Source: a virus. Taken from it: a DNA stretch of 20,352 nt. The first letter of the stretch is position 1. Each line of letters opens with the position of its first letter. This document shows, piece after piece, positions 8,084 through 15,233 of this stretch. The notes beneath the pieces were generated by a model. The model had not been told where the DNA came from, ran no database searches, and saw nothing but the letters and a program-made list of their open reading frames with translations. The stretch is from positions 1 to 20,352 of IMG/VR virus record IMGVR_UViG_3300044613_001247. The stretch is one strand, 5' to 3'. A program made the position numbers and the translations under genes.

Positions 8084-8971
8084 TTACCGTCCAAACACGC
8101 CAAGGCCAGCCGAGCCAAGGCCAAACAAGCCGCTCATAAGGCCCTGCTGTTGCTGAAGCCGCGTTTGATAGTTCTGGTTCTGCTGGCCAAGGCTCATAGC
8201 GTTAGCGCCGAGAACGTCTGTCTGGCCTACGCCGGTCGGGCTGTATTGAATGCCCTGCGGCATACCGACTTGACCCGTGCCTAACAGCGCTTGAAGTTGC
8301 TGAAGGGGCTGATTCTGGACGTATGCCCGCTCTTGCAGGCCCTGCGTCCGCGCCTGATTACCGAATGTCCCGCCCGCAATGGCTTGCTGAATAGCGCGAG
8401 ATTGCTCCGCACCACCGGCTTGAATGGCTTGGTTGGCTGCCGCTCCGTATGCGTCCGCTCTATCTCTAGCAAAATCAGATCGAAGATTTCGCGTTGCCTC
8501 GCTATTCGCTCCAAGGCCCTGCGCGGCAAGACGAGCATCTTGCGACCTTTCAAGCCGCTGAAACTGGGGGTCAAGGCGGCGGGTCTGGCTGGCATAAAAC
8601 GAATCCTCAAACCGTTGGCGGTCAAAGTCAGGCGCGTTGTAGCCTTGCAGGTCGGGCAGGCCTTCGGTGCTCAAGCCTTGGCCAAGCGCGGTGTTCACGC
8701 GGCCAATCTGTTGGCCAGCCGTATCAAGGGCGCTACCGTAAACGCCCGTTGAGCGTTCGTAGTTTTGCTGCTCCAGCGGGCTGAGTGCCGTTTCTTGACG
8801 ATAACCGCCCGGCGCGGACGGATCGGCCACATAACGCACGGTCCCTTGCGGGCCGGACGTATTGACCATGTTTAGCCGTTGCTGCTCACGCGCGGTCGCG
8901 GTATTTGCCGCGCTTTGCGCGTTGGCAAGCTGGACGGGATCAGGTGCTGCTGGAGGCCGGGGCTTGCTCAC
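8084..8971 (-). CDS. Internal virion / DNA-ejection-type protein (295 aa)
   Basis: 295 aa with GTG start at 8971, eight bases after AAGGA. Composition is rich in Gln, Ala, Arg, Gly and Asn. Landmarks: GPQGTVRYVADPSAPGGYRQ (40s-50s), FDRQRFEDSFYASQTRRLDP in the middle and LAAQGLGANSEATRNLRSDF. The C-terminus is Gln-rich and ends in a Gly/Leu/Phe hydrophobic stretch (GLMSGLFGLGSAGLGVFGR), which could contact membrane. This pattern is common in conserved phage proteins lying between the tail hub and the long internal proteins, where P22 and T7 place their ejection proteins. The exact function is inferred from position and composition. The next gene starts after three bases. Confidence 0.75.
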   Translation of the reverse strand: MSKPRPPAAPDPVQLANAQSAANTATAREQQRLNMVNTSGPQGTVRYVADPSAPGGYRQETALSPLEQQNYERSTGVYGSALDTAGQQIGRVNTALGQGLSTEGLPDLQGYNAPDFDRQRFEDSFYASQTRRLDPQFQRLERSQDARLAAQGLGANSEATRNLRSDFARDRADAYGAAANQAIQAGGAEQSRAIQQAIAGGTFGNQARTQGLQERAYVQNQPLQQLQALLGTGQVGMPQGIQYSPTGVGQTDVLGANAMSLGQQNQNYQTRLQQQQGLMSGLFGLGSAGLGVFGR

Positions 8972-9407
8972 TTACACGGTCCTTGTTGAAACGGTGGACA
9001 CGCCACTCACTTTCGAGAAGACCGGATATGATGCAATCATCGTCACCATAACCACGCCGGATAGTCCCCTCATGTTTGAAACCAAACTTTGAGAGAAACT
9101 GGCGAGCGGGACGCAAACGCTTTGGCGTCAGGCTGGTGATTCTCGCCGCCCCAAGCTGCTGGAACGGATAACGCAAGATACCCGTCACAAGGCGAGGCGT
9201 CAACCAATCGGCGCGCGTAGAGGCAAAACTAACCTCAATGTTACGATATTGAGGCTGATATTGATTGAACACGACGCCGCCAACGAGATGGTCGTGCTTA
9301 TCGACTACCCCGATAGCCTCGCATGGCCCCCAGTCCAGTCCGTGCCCAATCTGGTCTGCTACCCATTGAGCGACCAAGGGCGAAAACGGGCCGGAGACTA
9401 GCCTCAA
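8940..9407 (-). CDS. GNAT-family N-acetyltransferase
   Basis: 155 aa with TTG start at 9407, overlapping the previous stop (TTGA). The GNAT fold is readable: strands 2-3 AIGVVDKHDHLVGGVVFNQY (31-50), strand 4 NIEVSFAST (56-64), helix 3 up to FQQLGAARI (82-90), and helix 4 RPARQFLSKFGFKHEGTIRR (99-118), the usual RimJ/RimL-like ending. The acetyl-CoA pyrophosphate loop is not a good Q/R-x-x-G-x-G/A match, so activity is uncertain. Such enzymes are recurrent in phage tail modules, but their substrate is unknown; a virion or host protein are both possible. The last 32 bases overlap the next gene, whose ribosome site lies in this gene. Confidence 0.85.
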   Translation of the reverse strand: MRLVSGPFSPLVAQWVADQIGHGLDWGPCEAIGVVDKHDHLVGGVVFNQYQPQYRNIEVSFASTRADWLTPRLVTGILRYPFQQLGAARITSLTPKRLRPARQFLSKFGFKHEGTIRRGYGDDDCIISGLLESEWRVHRFNKDRVSEQAPASSST

Positions 9408-11092
9408 AGCTGCCCACCCGTCTGGTTTTCGTATTTGAGGTTAAACGCGATAATCTCGCACGGCGCGTTGGTGTTCCGTGCCGACAAGATGGCTATGATG
9501 CCGTCCGCTTCATAGGCCAGCGACGTATCGTCGTCCACGCCAAGGTCAATGTAGAGCGTCGGCTCAGGCGCAACCCGCATCCGTACCGCGCCGCAATAAC
9601 CAATGCCGGTGACGCTTGTCCAGCTATCGCGCGTTTCCACGGTTTCCGACCACCTAGCCACATCCCAGAGGCCCGTATCCCAACGCCCGCCGGTCGTGCT
9701 GATTGTTGTCGGGACGGCAGTCGGAACCTTCTCCTTGAAGTCCGTGACAATCTCAACCGCCGGGGCTAGTTGCGAGCCAATCCGCAACACCGGCTGCAAC
9801 ATTTCAAACTTTTTCAGGCTCCCGCGCGAGCCAAAATAGTTGAACGCCGTCTTGATGTCGCCAACGATGCCTGTCGTGTTGTCCGCAAAGCCGGTATCCC
9901 ACAGGCAAACCGAATCAGCCGCGCCAAAGTACATTTGGTCATTGGCCACAGCCCAACAAAACGCATTGATGCCCGTAAACCGGCACCATGCGCCCGTCTG
10001 GACGTTCTGCACATATTGCTCCGACCGCGTTAGGCTAGCAGTCGGGACGTTGAAGATTGCCAGCGTCCCCTTGGGATACAGCGCACCTTCCCAGCCAAAG
10101 TTGCCGCGATAGCGTTGTGTCGATTGTTGAAACGCGTTCTGGATTTTCTGCGTCAGTGCAACAAGGTTCTCTTGTGCGCGGTCCAGCTTCAGGGCTTGCG
10201 ACAGCGGCACCACGCCGTCCGTCGTCAGCACCACTAGGTCCGAACCATACTTGATCAGCGACCGGCGCGACAAGGGTAGGCCAAGGTCATAGACACCGAC
10301 AAGTGCCCAGTTGTTAGCGTCCGAAGGGTCAAGGCCCTGATACACGGCCACTTGGCCCTGCGTCGTTACCCACACCGCCAAATCATCGGCACCCGAGCCG
10401 CCATCCAGCGTCCAAGTGGCTTGGCAAAGGATTGACCCGCCCTTGTCGAAAATCGGGCCAAGGTCCAGCAGATTAGCCGCGCCTTGGATAGCGAACGGCT
10501 CAAGGAACCAGCATCGCAGGCTGTCCTCTTGCACAAAGAACAGACGGCCCTTGTGATCCATCACATCGACCAACGTGCGCGGGTCCAGCGTAATCACGCC
10601 AGCCGAACCGGTGATAGCAGTCGAAGCAAACGTAGAGCCGTCGTAATAGACCGGATCAGTAGCCCCGTTGGCCGCAATGAGGAACGTCCCACCGTCATTG
10701 GCAAAGTTGATCCATTGCCAACGCGCGTTGCCAGTGCCAGAAAACACCTCAACCGGCGCGTCGTTCTGGTTGCTTACGTCGTAGATCGAACCACCGGCAG
10801 CCGCGAAAATCTTGTCAGCAGTCGTCGCGACACCACCCCGCCAGACCAGTAGCGATTCAGTCGGCAGCGGCATACCTTCCTGCCACGGGATGTAGCCCTT
10901 ACGCAGTTCCACATAGCCCGCGCGGGGAATGAAGTTGTCCAGAATGACCGCGTTTTCGGCAGGCATATTGGCCAGTGGGGATTGTGCATCCCACCCACCC
11001 ACGGGGGCAGGCACAGCGCGTCCGATAGACACCCGCTGTTGAGATACCGCCCGCAGGGGCTGGCGACCGTATCGCTGCGCCGCTTGTCTCAT
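9404..11092 (-). CDS. Packaged-DNA stabilisation protein (P22 gp10-like)
   Basis: 562 aa from ATG at 11092, which overlaps the previous stop as ATGA; a start 12 bases upstream is less likely. The sequence is almost all beta, with repeated aromatic/Gly strands, as expected for a tail-hub or head-completion protein that closes the portal channel. Landmarks: PVGGWDAQSPLANMPAENAV near the N-terminus, VILDNFIPRAGYVELRKGY, VMDHKGRLFFVQEDSLRCWF and GTLAIFNVPTASLTRSEQYV. These fit the P22 gp10-like family that follows gp4-like adaptors; at 562 aa it is longer than P22 gp10 (about 470 aa). It ends in the TTGA overlap with the acetyltransferase gene. Confidence 0.82.
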   Translation of the reverse strand: MRQAAQRYGRQPLRAVSQQRVSIGRAVPAPVGGWDAQSPLANMPAENAVILDNFIPRAGYVELRKGYIPWQEGMPLPTESLLVWRGGVATTADKIFAAAGGSIYDVSNQNDAPVEVFSGTGNARWQWINFANDGGTFLIAANGATDPVYYDGSTFASTAITGSAGVITLDPRTLVDVMDHKGRLFFVQEDSLRCWFLEPFAIQGAANLLDLGPIFDKGGSILCQATWTLDGGSGADDLAVWVTTQGQVAVYQGLDPSDANNWALVGVYDLGLPLSRRSLIKYGSDLVVLTTDGVVPLSQALKLDRAQENLVALTQKIQNAFQQSTQRYRGNFGWEGALYPKGTLAIFNVPTASLTRSEQYVQNVQTGAWCRFTGINAFCWAVANDQMYFGAADSVCLWDTGFADNTTGIVGDIKTAFNYFGSRGSLKKFEMLQPVLRIGSQLAPAVEIVTDFKEKVPTAVPTTISTTGGRWDTGLWDVARWSETVETRDSWTSVTGIGYCGAVRMRVAPEPTLYIDLGVDDDTSLAYEADGIIAILSARNTNAPCEIIAFNLKYENQTGGQL

Positions 11093-11283
11093 ATCGCCAC
11101 CCATGCCCCGGAACGCTTCTGATAGCCTTGTGCGCCGATATAGAACAACCGGCCATCGGGACTGTCCGCAACATCCGGCAACGTCGAACCATAGCCCGGC
11201 CCATAGGCCGACAGCAGCGCGTTAATCTTCTTGCGCTGCGTCTCTTGGTTCTTGGTGTCCGATATGGAGAGAAACAGGATCAT
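11089..11283 (-). CDS. Small protein between adaptor and stabilisation protein (64 aa)
   Basis: 64 aa from ATG at 11283, overlapping the adaptor stop as ATGA; an in-frame start at 11319 would overlap the adaptor more deeply and is not needed. It ends by overlapping the stabilisation gene start as ATGA. The N-terminus is short and hydrophobic (MILFLSIS), then charged and helical. The C-terminus, SPDGRLFYIGAQGYQKRSGA, has the Gly/aromatic rhythm of small beta repeats in phage structural proteins. No family is recognised. Lying between two head-completion genes, it may be a minor tail-machine part. Confidence 0.72.
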   Translation of the reverse strand: MILFLSISDTKNQETQRKKINALLSAYGPGYGSTLPDVADSPDGRLFYIGAQGYQKRSGAWVAI

Positions 11284-11981
11284 CCCGGCCACCCCCCTTC
11301 TTGGATGTTCGTCGCCCACCCGTAGTAAGCGCCACCCGCCGTGTCGATTACGCCGTTGCCGCCGTCACGGGCCATCCGCTGATTACGCTCGCCTTGATAA
11401 GTGCGGAAGTCCTCGGCATAATCCAGTCCCTTGGATTTAAGGAAGCGCCAACGCAAACCAAGCGGAAACAGCTTGTCATCAAGATAGGTTTCGTCCGTGT
11501 CGGCTAGAAACTCCGCTTGAGGGACGCTAGCAGCCGACTTTGCCCAGTATTTCGTGATGTACTCGTATGCAATCTCTTGGCCAGCCGGAGGCGTCGGGGT
11601 CACAAGAAACTGCCCGTCACGCTCCACAAACGCCAAAAACACGCGGTTAAGCTGCGGCTGCGCCTGAATTGCCTGCCACTCTTGCGGAGTGATCGGCCCG
11701 TAAATCATCCGCATGGTCGTGCGGTTAAAAAACGAGTTGGCAATGAAATGGTCGAAATCAGACGGGACGGCGCTGGACTGCACCGCGCTTGCCACCGTAT
11801 CGAACAAGTGCTGCCGCCGCATGACTTGCCAGTCATACGTTCCCGCTAGCTCATCACCTTCCTCATTGGCTAGCGCGTAAAGCTGTTGGACCTGAGTGTC
11901 AGTCGAGTTGACGACTTCCGTAGGGACAGGGATCGAAAGCAGACGGCAGGCCCGCTGGACGATGGAAAGCAGATTGGCCAC
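11280..11981 (-). CDS. Head-tail adaptor / tail accessory protein (P22 gp4-like)
   Basis: 233 aa starting with GTG at 11981, three bases after the previous stop. Proteins of this type form the ring below the portal and join the head to the tail machine after packaging. The family pattern is visible: an N-terminal helical region (IVQRACRLLSIPVPTEVVNS, then LYALANEEGDELAGTYDWQ), LPSDFD-like SSAVPSDFDHFIANSFFNRT, GPITPQEWQAIQAQPQ, and a C-terminal helical part (LDDKLFPLGLRWRFLKSKGL, then YAEDFRTYQGER). These features match P22 gp4-like adaptors, which are usually about 160-250 aa. The stop overlaps the next gene as ATGA. Whether it has the muralytic activity reported for P22 gp4 cannot be judged. 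Confidence 0.85.
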   Translation of the reverse strand: MANLLSIVQRACRLLSIPVPTEVVNSTDTQVQQLYALANEEGDELAGTYDWQVMRRQHLFDTVASAVQSSAVPSDFDHFIANSFFNRTTMRMIYGPITPQEWQAIQAQPQLNRVFLAFVERDGQFLVTPTPPAGQEIAYEYITKYWAKSAASVPQAEFLADTDETYLDDKLFPLGLRWRFLKSKGLDYAEDFRTYQGERNQRMARDGGNGVIDTAGGAYYGWATNIQEGGWPG

Positions 11982-11984
11982 GGC

Positions 11985-12314
11985 TTAGACCTTTGCAGGA
12001 CGCCCGCGCTTTTTGGCGACGGGGATGGATTCATAATCCGCCGCAACGTGCTTATGCTCGTCGCTGACGGGTCGGATTGAGCCGCCGGGACCATCCACCC
12101 CGTCGTGATCGAACGCTTCCAAAGGGGCGTGATTAAACGCATCCTTGAGGTACATATCATACTCTGCGCCGTGTGCCTTCTTGTCTGCTTCGGTCGCAAT
12201 GCGTGGACCGATAACCGACGACGAATCCGCCTGATAGCGGAACATCAAGAACTTGCCCTCTTTGAAGAAGCAAGCGCCCGGCTTATACATCACATCGCGT
12301 TCAAGATTGCTCAT
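11985..12314 (-). CDS. Hypothetical phage protein with basic AT-hook-like tail (109 aa)
   Basis: 109 aa from ATG at 12314, coupled to the previous stop as ATGA; a start 45 bases upstream would run into the neighbour and is rejected. The N-terminus has ERDVMYKPGACFFKEGKFLM, then FRYQADSSSVIGPRI; the middle is acidic and His-rich. The last residues, KKRGRPAKV, contain the R-G-R-P core of AT-hook minor-groove DNA-binding motifs. It precedes the adaptor gene by three bases. A DNA contact at the head vertex is imaginable, but a basic tail alone does not show it. The function is unknown. Confidence 0.8.
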   Translation of the reverse strand: MSNLERDVMYKPGACFFKEGKFLMFRYQADSSSVIGPRIATEADKKAHGAEYDMYLKDAFNHAPLEAFDHDGVDGPGGSIRPVSDEHKHVAADYESIPVAKKRGRPAKV

Positions 12315-12538
12315 TTTGACACCTCTAGCAGAGCTTGCGCCCGCACCGCAGTAGCGCAAGCGTTGACCATTTCTTGAGCCTCAAAGACTTGTTTTTGTGC
12401 ATCCTCCAGCCGGGATATCGCGTATTGGTATGCTCTCGCCGCTGCTTGCCCTCGGCATTCGCTTGGATCGCCAATCGCGGCTGTAATCTTCGCCCTAAGC
12501 GCCGCGTCGGCAGGGCTTTCGTTTAGCCACTCAATCAT
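12311..12538 (-). CDS. Small helical protein of unknown function (75 aa)
   Basis: 75 aa, almost entirely helix-forming (AARAYQYAISRLEDAQKQVF), with two cysteines and no membrane span. Its start overlaps the previous stop as ATGA and its stop overlaps the next start as ATGA, so it is translated as one unit with both neighbours. I recognise no family. The short, charged, coiled-coil-like composition suggests a small structural or chaperone-like phage protein, but this is a guess. Confidence 0.75.
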   Translation of the reverse strand: MIEWLNESPADAALRAKITAAIGDPSECRGQAAARAYQYAISRLEDAQKQVFEAQEMVNACATAVRAQALLEVSK

Positions 12539-13056
12539 GCGGCTTCCTTCTCTGCTTTGACCTCAAGCGCCAGCGCCAATTTTTCTTCAAGCTCGCGAAT
12601 GCGCTGCGTCATTTCGGCTAGGGGCTTTTCGGCTTCGGTCTGTTCAATGAACCGTTGAGCCTTGGCGCGGAGGGCTTGACCACCCATCGGGACACACTTG
12701 GCGAGTTGGCTGTCAGACAGGCCCGCAAGCGCCTCCACGGTGCGAATATGGACGCTGTTAAGCTCGATGACCTGACTGCGGCCCACGCCCGCCCACTCCT
12801 CTAACGGAGTACCGCTTTCAGGGGCTTCCATGTTGGTCTTAAACGCGGCGTACTTCGTAGGCCAGCGTTCGCGGTGTTCGTCCTTCACGGCAACATCAAC
12901 GATGTTCTTGTTATCGCCCGGCACGATCAGTTCGACGTACTCAACGTCGTTCCACACTTCGCGACCCTCCTTCTCCGACAGGAAGTTGTTGCGAACCGGC
13001 TTAATGTGGAAGCGCGGGATGATCCGGTCCCGTCCGTCAGGCGCTACATAATCCAT
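12535..13056 (-). CDS. Conserved phage protein of unknown function (173 aa)
   Basis: 173 aa. The N-terminal half (FHIKPVRNNFLSEKEGREVW, then VELIVPGDNKNIVDVAVKDE) is of a type I associate with a conserved phage protein near head genes; no function is known to me. The middle (VHIRTVEALAGLSDSQLAKC) looks like a helix-hairpin-helix-like repeat, and residues after about 135 form a charged heptad-like helix (IRELEEKLALALEVKAEKE), likely a coiled coil. The ribosome site CGGAGGA lies in the last codons of the methyltransferase gene. It overlaps the next gene as ATGA. A virion or assembly role is plausible from position only. Confidence 0.82.
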   Translation of the reverse strand: MDYVAPDGRDRIIPRFHIKPVRNNFLSEKEGREVWNDVEYVELIVPGDNKNIVDVAVKDEHRERWPTKYAAFKTNMEAPESGTPLEEWAGVGRSQVIELNSVHIRTVEALAGLSDSQLAKCVPMGGQALRAKAQRFIEQTEAEKPLAEMTQRIRELEEKLALALEVKAEKEAA

Positions 13057-13635
13057 CTATGTCCTCCGATACACAGTGTCGTTTCCAATACGCATCACGC
13101 GAGAATAACCGGGCAGATCGGCTTTCGGGCCTAGTCCCTTTTCTTCAAGGACTATGATAGGCGAAAACTTCTCGATTGTCGCTAGTGCGCCTTTAATGGC
13201 GTCCGCCTCCGCGCCCTCTATGTCCAACCAGATCAAATCGCACTGGTCGAGGCCAAGGCCGTCAATGGTCTGGACGGGGATCGCGTCGCCCGGCAGCGTC
13301 TTGTGAGAACCGCAGTTGTCGGTGTCGATGCGAAGGATGCCGCACATTTCTACTCTCGATCCGAGAGCGGCGTAATAGATCGTCACATTCTCAGCCGTGA
13401 CGTTCGCTACCAGACAATCAAGATTGTCGGTGTCTGGCTCCAAGGTGATGACCCGATCAAACACCTTGGCCAGCGCGAGAGGATAGACGCCGACGTTTCC
13501 GCCCGCTTGGACGCAGACACGCTTTTCCTTCACCAGCGGCAGGACAGCGGGCATGGCAGCGGCGCACTCATCTAGCACTACGGCGCGGCAGCGAACGTCA
13601 AAATCAGGCCACCAAAGGCCGGCAATCTGTTTCAT
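13057..13635 (-). CDS. FkbM-family SAM-dependent methyltransferase
   Basis: 192 aa from ATG at 13635, which overlaps the micropeptide stop (ATGA); a start 48 bases upstream would run through the micropeptide and is not preferred. The Rossmann methyltransferase motifs are clear: motif I VCVQAGGNVGVYPLALAK (residues 40-57, SAM binding), the acidic end of the next strand in VITLEPD (62-68), DLIWLDIEGAEADAIKGAL (133-151), characteristic of the FkbM family, and IIVLEEK (160-166). FkbM enzymes methylate hydroxyl groups, often on sugars, which fits the coupled glycosyltransferase upstream. The substrate could be a glycan put on the virion or on the host surface. Glutamine-alanine replaces the more usual Asp/Val-Gly in motif I; this is tolerable, but activity is unproven. 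Confidence 0.88.
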   Translation of the reverse strand: MKQIAGLWWPDFDVRCRAVVLDECAAAMPAVLPLVKEKRVCVQAGGNVGVYPLALAKVFDRVITLEPDTDNLDCLVANVTAENVTIYYAALGSRVEMCGILRIDTDNCGSHKTLPGDAIPVQTIDGLGLDQCDLIWLDIEGAEADAIKGALATIEKFSPIIVLEEKGLGPKADLPGYSRVMRIGNDTVYRRT

Positions 13636-13712
13636 CGACGCGTGTTCACAAAGATGCCGACGACTAGCAGCCACAGCAGCCAAACGGCAAGAAGGCCAAG
13701 AACCAGCATCAT
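13632..13712 (-). CDS. 26-aa single-span membrane micropeptide
   Basis: A 26-codon frame that starts with two ATGs at 13712 and 13709. After the initiator it is a hydrophobic run rich in Leu, Val and Trp (LVLGLLAVWLLWLLVVGIFV), followed by NTRR and a stop. This fits one membrane span with a basic, probably cytoplasmic, C-terminus. It has a near-ideal ribosome site (GGGGAGG, eight bases upstream), overlaps the glycosyltransferase stop as ATGA and overlaps the methyltransferase start as ATGA. That coupling on both sides is strong support for a real gene despite its size. The role is unknown: it could tether the two flanking enzymes at the membrane or act on its own. Confidence 0.7.
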   Translation of the reverse strand: MMLVLGLLAVWLLWLLVVGIFVNTRR

Positions 13713-15142
13713 GCGAGCAACCTCCCCATGTCGGGAATTAGACCCTTCCCGTGGGCAATGACCTTAACGCCACGGTCGCGCAAATACAAAAATGACTGCT
13801 GGAATTCCATGCTCTGCCGGATCATCCATCGGGCGCAAGTGTATGTCTTGTCGCCTAGCACAACATCCATCGTTGGCTCGCCGTCGTTGAGGCTTTGCGA
13901 ATAGGCATGGTGAGCGCCCTCTGCATACGAACTATCGAAGCCGTAGAGGTGGATTTTCTTATAGCCCGACAGCCACGCCAGATTGATGGCGCGAAGGCCA
14001 ACCGTGCCTCCACCGGGCACGAGAACGCAGGGCTTTTGGTTAGGCCCCTCGTCAAACCACGGCTTGATAATGTCCATGAGTTCCTCACCCGAACCCATCG
14101 CATTGTGCCACAGAACAACATCATGCCCCGAAAGCGCATCAAACACGCACGGATGAACCTGTGAAGCGAGGAAGTAGCGCACGGACATTGGCGCATCCTC
14201 GACCATGTGTAGATTTTCTTCCCGCGCATCCAACATCACATGAGCATCCGGCGTGACAGCCCGCTCCGTAAGGTATCGCAGCGCATTGTTGACGCTGATA
14301 ATCTTGGCGCCCCGCCTGCGATGGTCCTTAATGGCCTGCACACTGTCCGCAAGCGAGGGACCGCCACCGACGATAACGCAAGCCTTGTCTTGCTCCCCAA
14401 AGCCTGAGAACCACGGCAAATCCCGCTGCACGTTGGCCCGCACATTGGCATAGGCAAAATCGTGCGTGACGTTCATGCCCTTTAGCTCTGGCATGGCGGT
14501 ATAGCCGCCGACACGCCAGACGCCCGGAACCCACCCGTCCGTCACCTCATGCGGTTTGGGCTGGCCGTGGAATATAACCGCCTTGGCCGTCTCAGGGGGC
14601 CACGACACCGCGTCACGGTAAGACACGAACATTTCGGGTGGAAAGGTCTTCCACGAACTGACTTGGCTGATCCATTCCTGATCACCCCCGTTAATCTGGC
14701 CAGCGGGGAGCAGTCCCGTCAGGCTTTCCGTGGGGCGCGTCATCACGTCCGGCGTGAACCGTTCCCAAATGTCCGCGTGTTCGCCATGACGCCAGCGCAT
14801 CACAGACGAATTGTAGCAAGGCCAGTGCCAATCCTTGATAATACCAAGCGGCAAGCCCTCAAGCCTGCCAGTCACGCATACGTCTAGGTCCATATACAGA
14901 ACCTCGTCGCCAAGTTCCCACGGCATACCGTTAGCGGCGAAAAGCATCACTTTTTGCCACCAACCGGGCAAGCGCGGATTGTGCGGAATGCCTGTAATGC
15001 CGTCCGGAAGTCCATCAATGTCGTCAGTCAGGCACCAATGGTGCTGCGGTTCGTCCAGATGGCGGGCAATGCCATCGTGAAGGCGGGTGACGTATTCAAT
15101 CGGGTACTTGTCCCCGACGCGGACGCTGACAACGTTAATCAT
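13709..15142 (-). CDS. Two-domain glycosyltransferase / DUF115 (MAF-like) protein
   Basis: 477 aa. Residues 1 to about 215 look like a GT-A-fold glycosyltransferase: a nucleotide-sugar-type DxD motif (D85-L-D87, in VLYMDLDVCV), NGGDQEW at 151-157 and FHGQPKPHE at 191-199. Residues about 250-470 look like the DUF115/MAF_flag10 fold: CVIVGGGPSL at 255-264, ISVNNALRYL at 282-291 and GTVGLRAINLAWLSGYKKIH at 379-398, followed by LYGFDSSY. MAF proteins of this superfamily are implicated in sugar transfer to flagellins in other bacteria. A fusion suggests glycan transfer to a protein or surface structure, either virion or host. The substrate is unknown. It begins behind a terminator hairpin with GGAGGT close to the ATG and overlaps the next micropeptide gene as ATGA. 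Confidence 0.85.
   Translation of the reverse strand: MINVVSVRVGDKYPIEYVTRLHDGIARHLDEPQHHWCLTDDIDGLPDGITGIPHNPRLPGWWQKVMLFAANGMPWELGDEVLYMDLDVCVTGRLEGLPLGIIKDWHWPCYNSSVMRWRHGEHADIWERFTPDVMTRPTESLTGLLPAGQINGGDQEWISQVSSWKTFPPEMFVSYRDAVSWPPETAKAVIFHGQPKPHEVTDGWVPGVWRVGGYTAMPELKGMNVTHDFAYANVRANVQRDLPWFSGFGEQDKACVIVGGGPSLADSVQAIKDHRRRGAKIISVNNALRYLTERAVTPDAHVMLDAREENLHMVEDAPMSVRYFLASQVHPCVFDALSGHDVVLWHNAMGSGEELMDIIKPWFDEGPNQKPCVLVPGGGTVGLRAINLAWLSGYKKIHLYGFDSSYAEGAHHAYSQSLNDGEPTMDVVLGDKTYTCARWMIRQSMEFQQSFLYLRDRGVKVIAHGKGLIPDMGRLLA
13721..13727 (-). promoter_or_regulatory. Ribosome binding site of the 26-aa micropeptide gene
   Basis: GGGGAGG on the minus strand, eight bases before the ATG at 13712 and lying inside the last codons of the glycosyltransferase gene. 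The ideal sequence and spacing decide that the 26-codon frame is a real translation unit. Confidence 0.7.
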
Positions 15143-15156
15143 GCTACCTCCATAGC

Positions 15157-15187
15157 AAAATGGCCCCGAGGACGAACCCCGAGGCCA
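15157..15187 (-). terminator. Probable intrinsic terminator behind the capsid genes
   Basis: On the minus strand, 15187-15161 can fold into an eleven-pair GC-rich stem (arms TGGCCTCGGGG and CCTCGGGGCCA, with two G-U pairs) closed by a five-base TTCGT loop. TTTT follows at 15160-15157. The hairpin is between the 95-aa head gene and the glycosyltransferase gene, in the largest non-coding stretch of the window (15143-15233). The T-run is short, so termination is probably partial, lowering expression of downstream genes relative to capsid. The downstream gene's GGAGGT ribosome site begins only a few bases later, so the hairpin could also affect translation or protect an mRNA end. Confidence 0.7.
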
Positions 15188-15233
15188 TTAGGCTACCACC
15201 TAACCCCAGTGGAGGCTAGGGCAGGCGGAAGGC

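Noticed and set aside
6584-8284. Long plus-strand open frame (566 codons) opposite the internal virion proteins
   Set aside because: It spans two minus-strand genes with coupled starts, has a His/Arg-rich composition with no recognisable fold, and lacks a supporting ribosome site.
13636-13683. Longer start for the FkbM methyltransferase
   Set aside because: It would add 16 residues unrelated to the family, overlapping the micropeptide gene; the ATG at 13635 forms an ATGA overlap and begins just before the family's usual N-terminus.
15188-15233. Possible second hairpin between the head protein stop and the terminator
   Set aside because: Only a short CCAC/GTGG pairing with mismatches could be drawn; not enough to call a structure.
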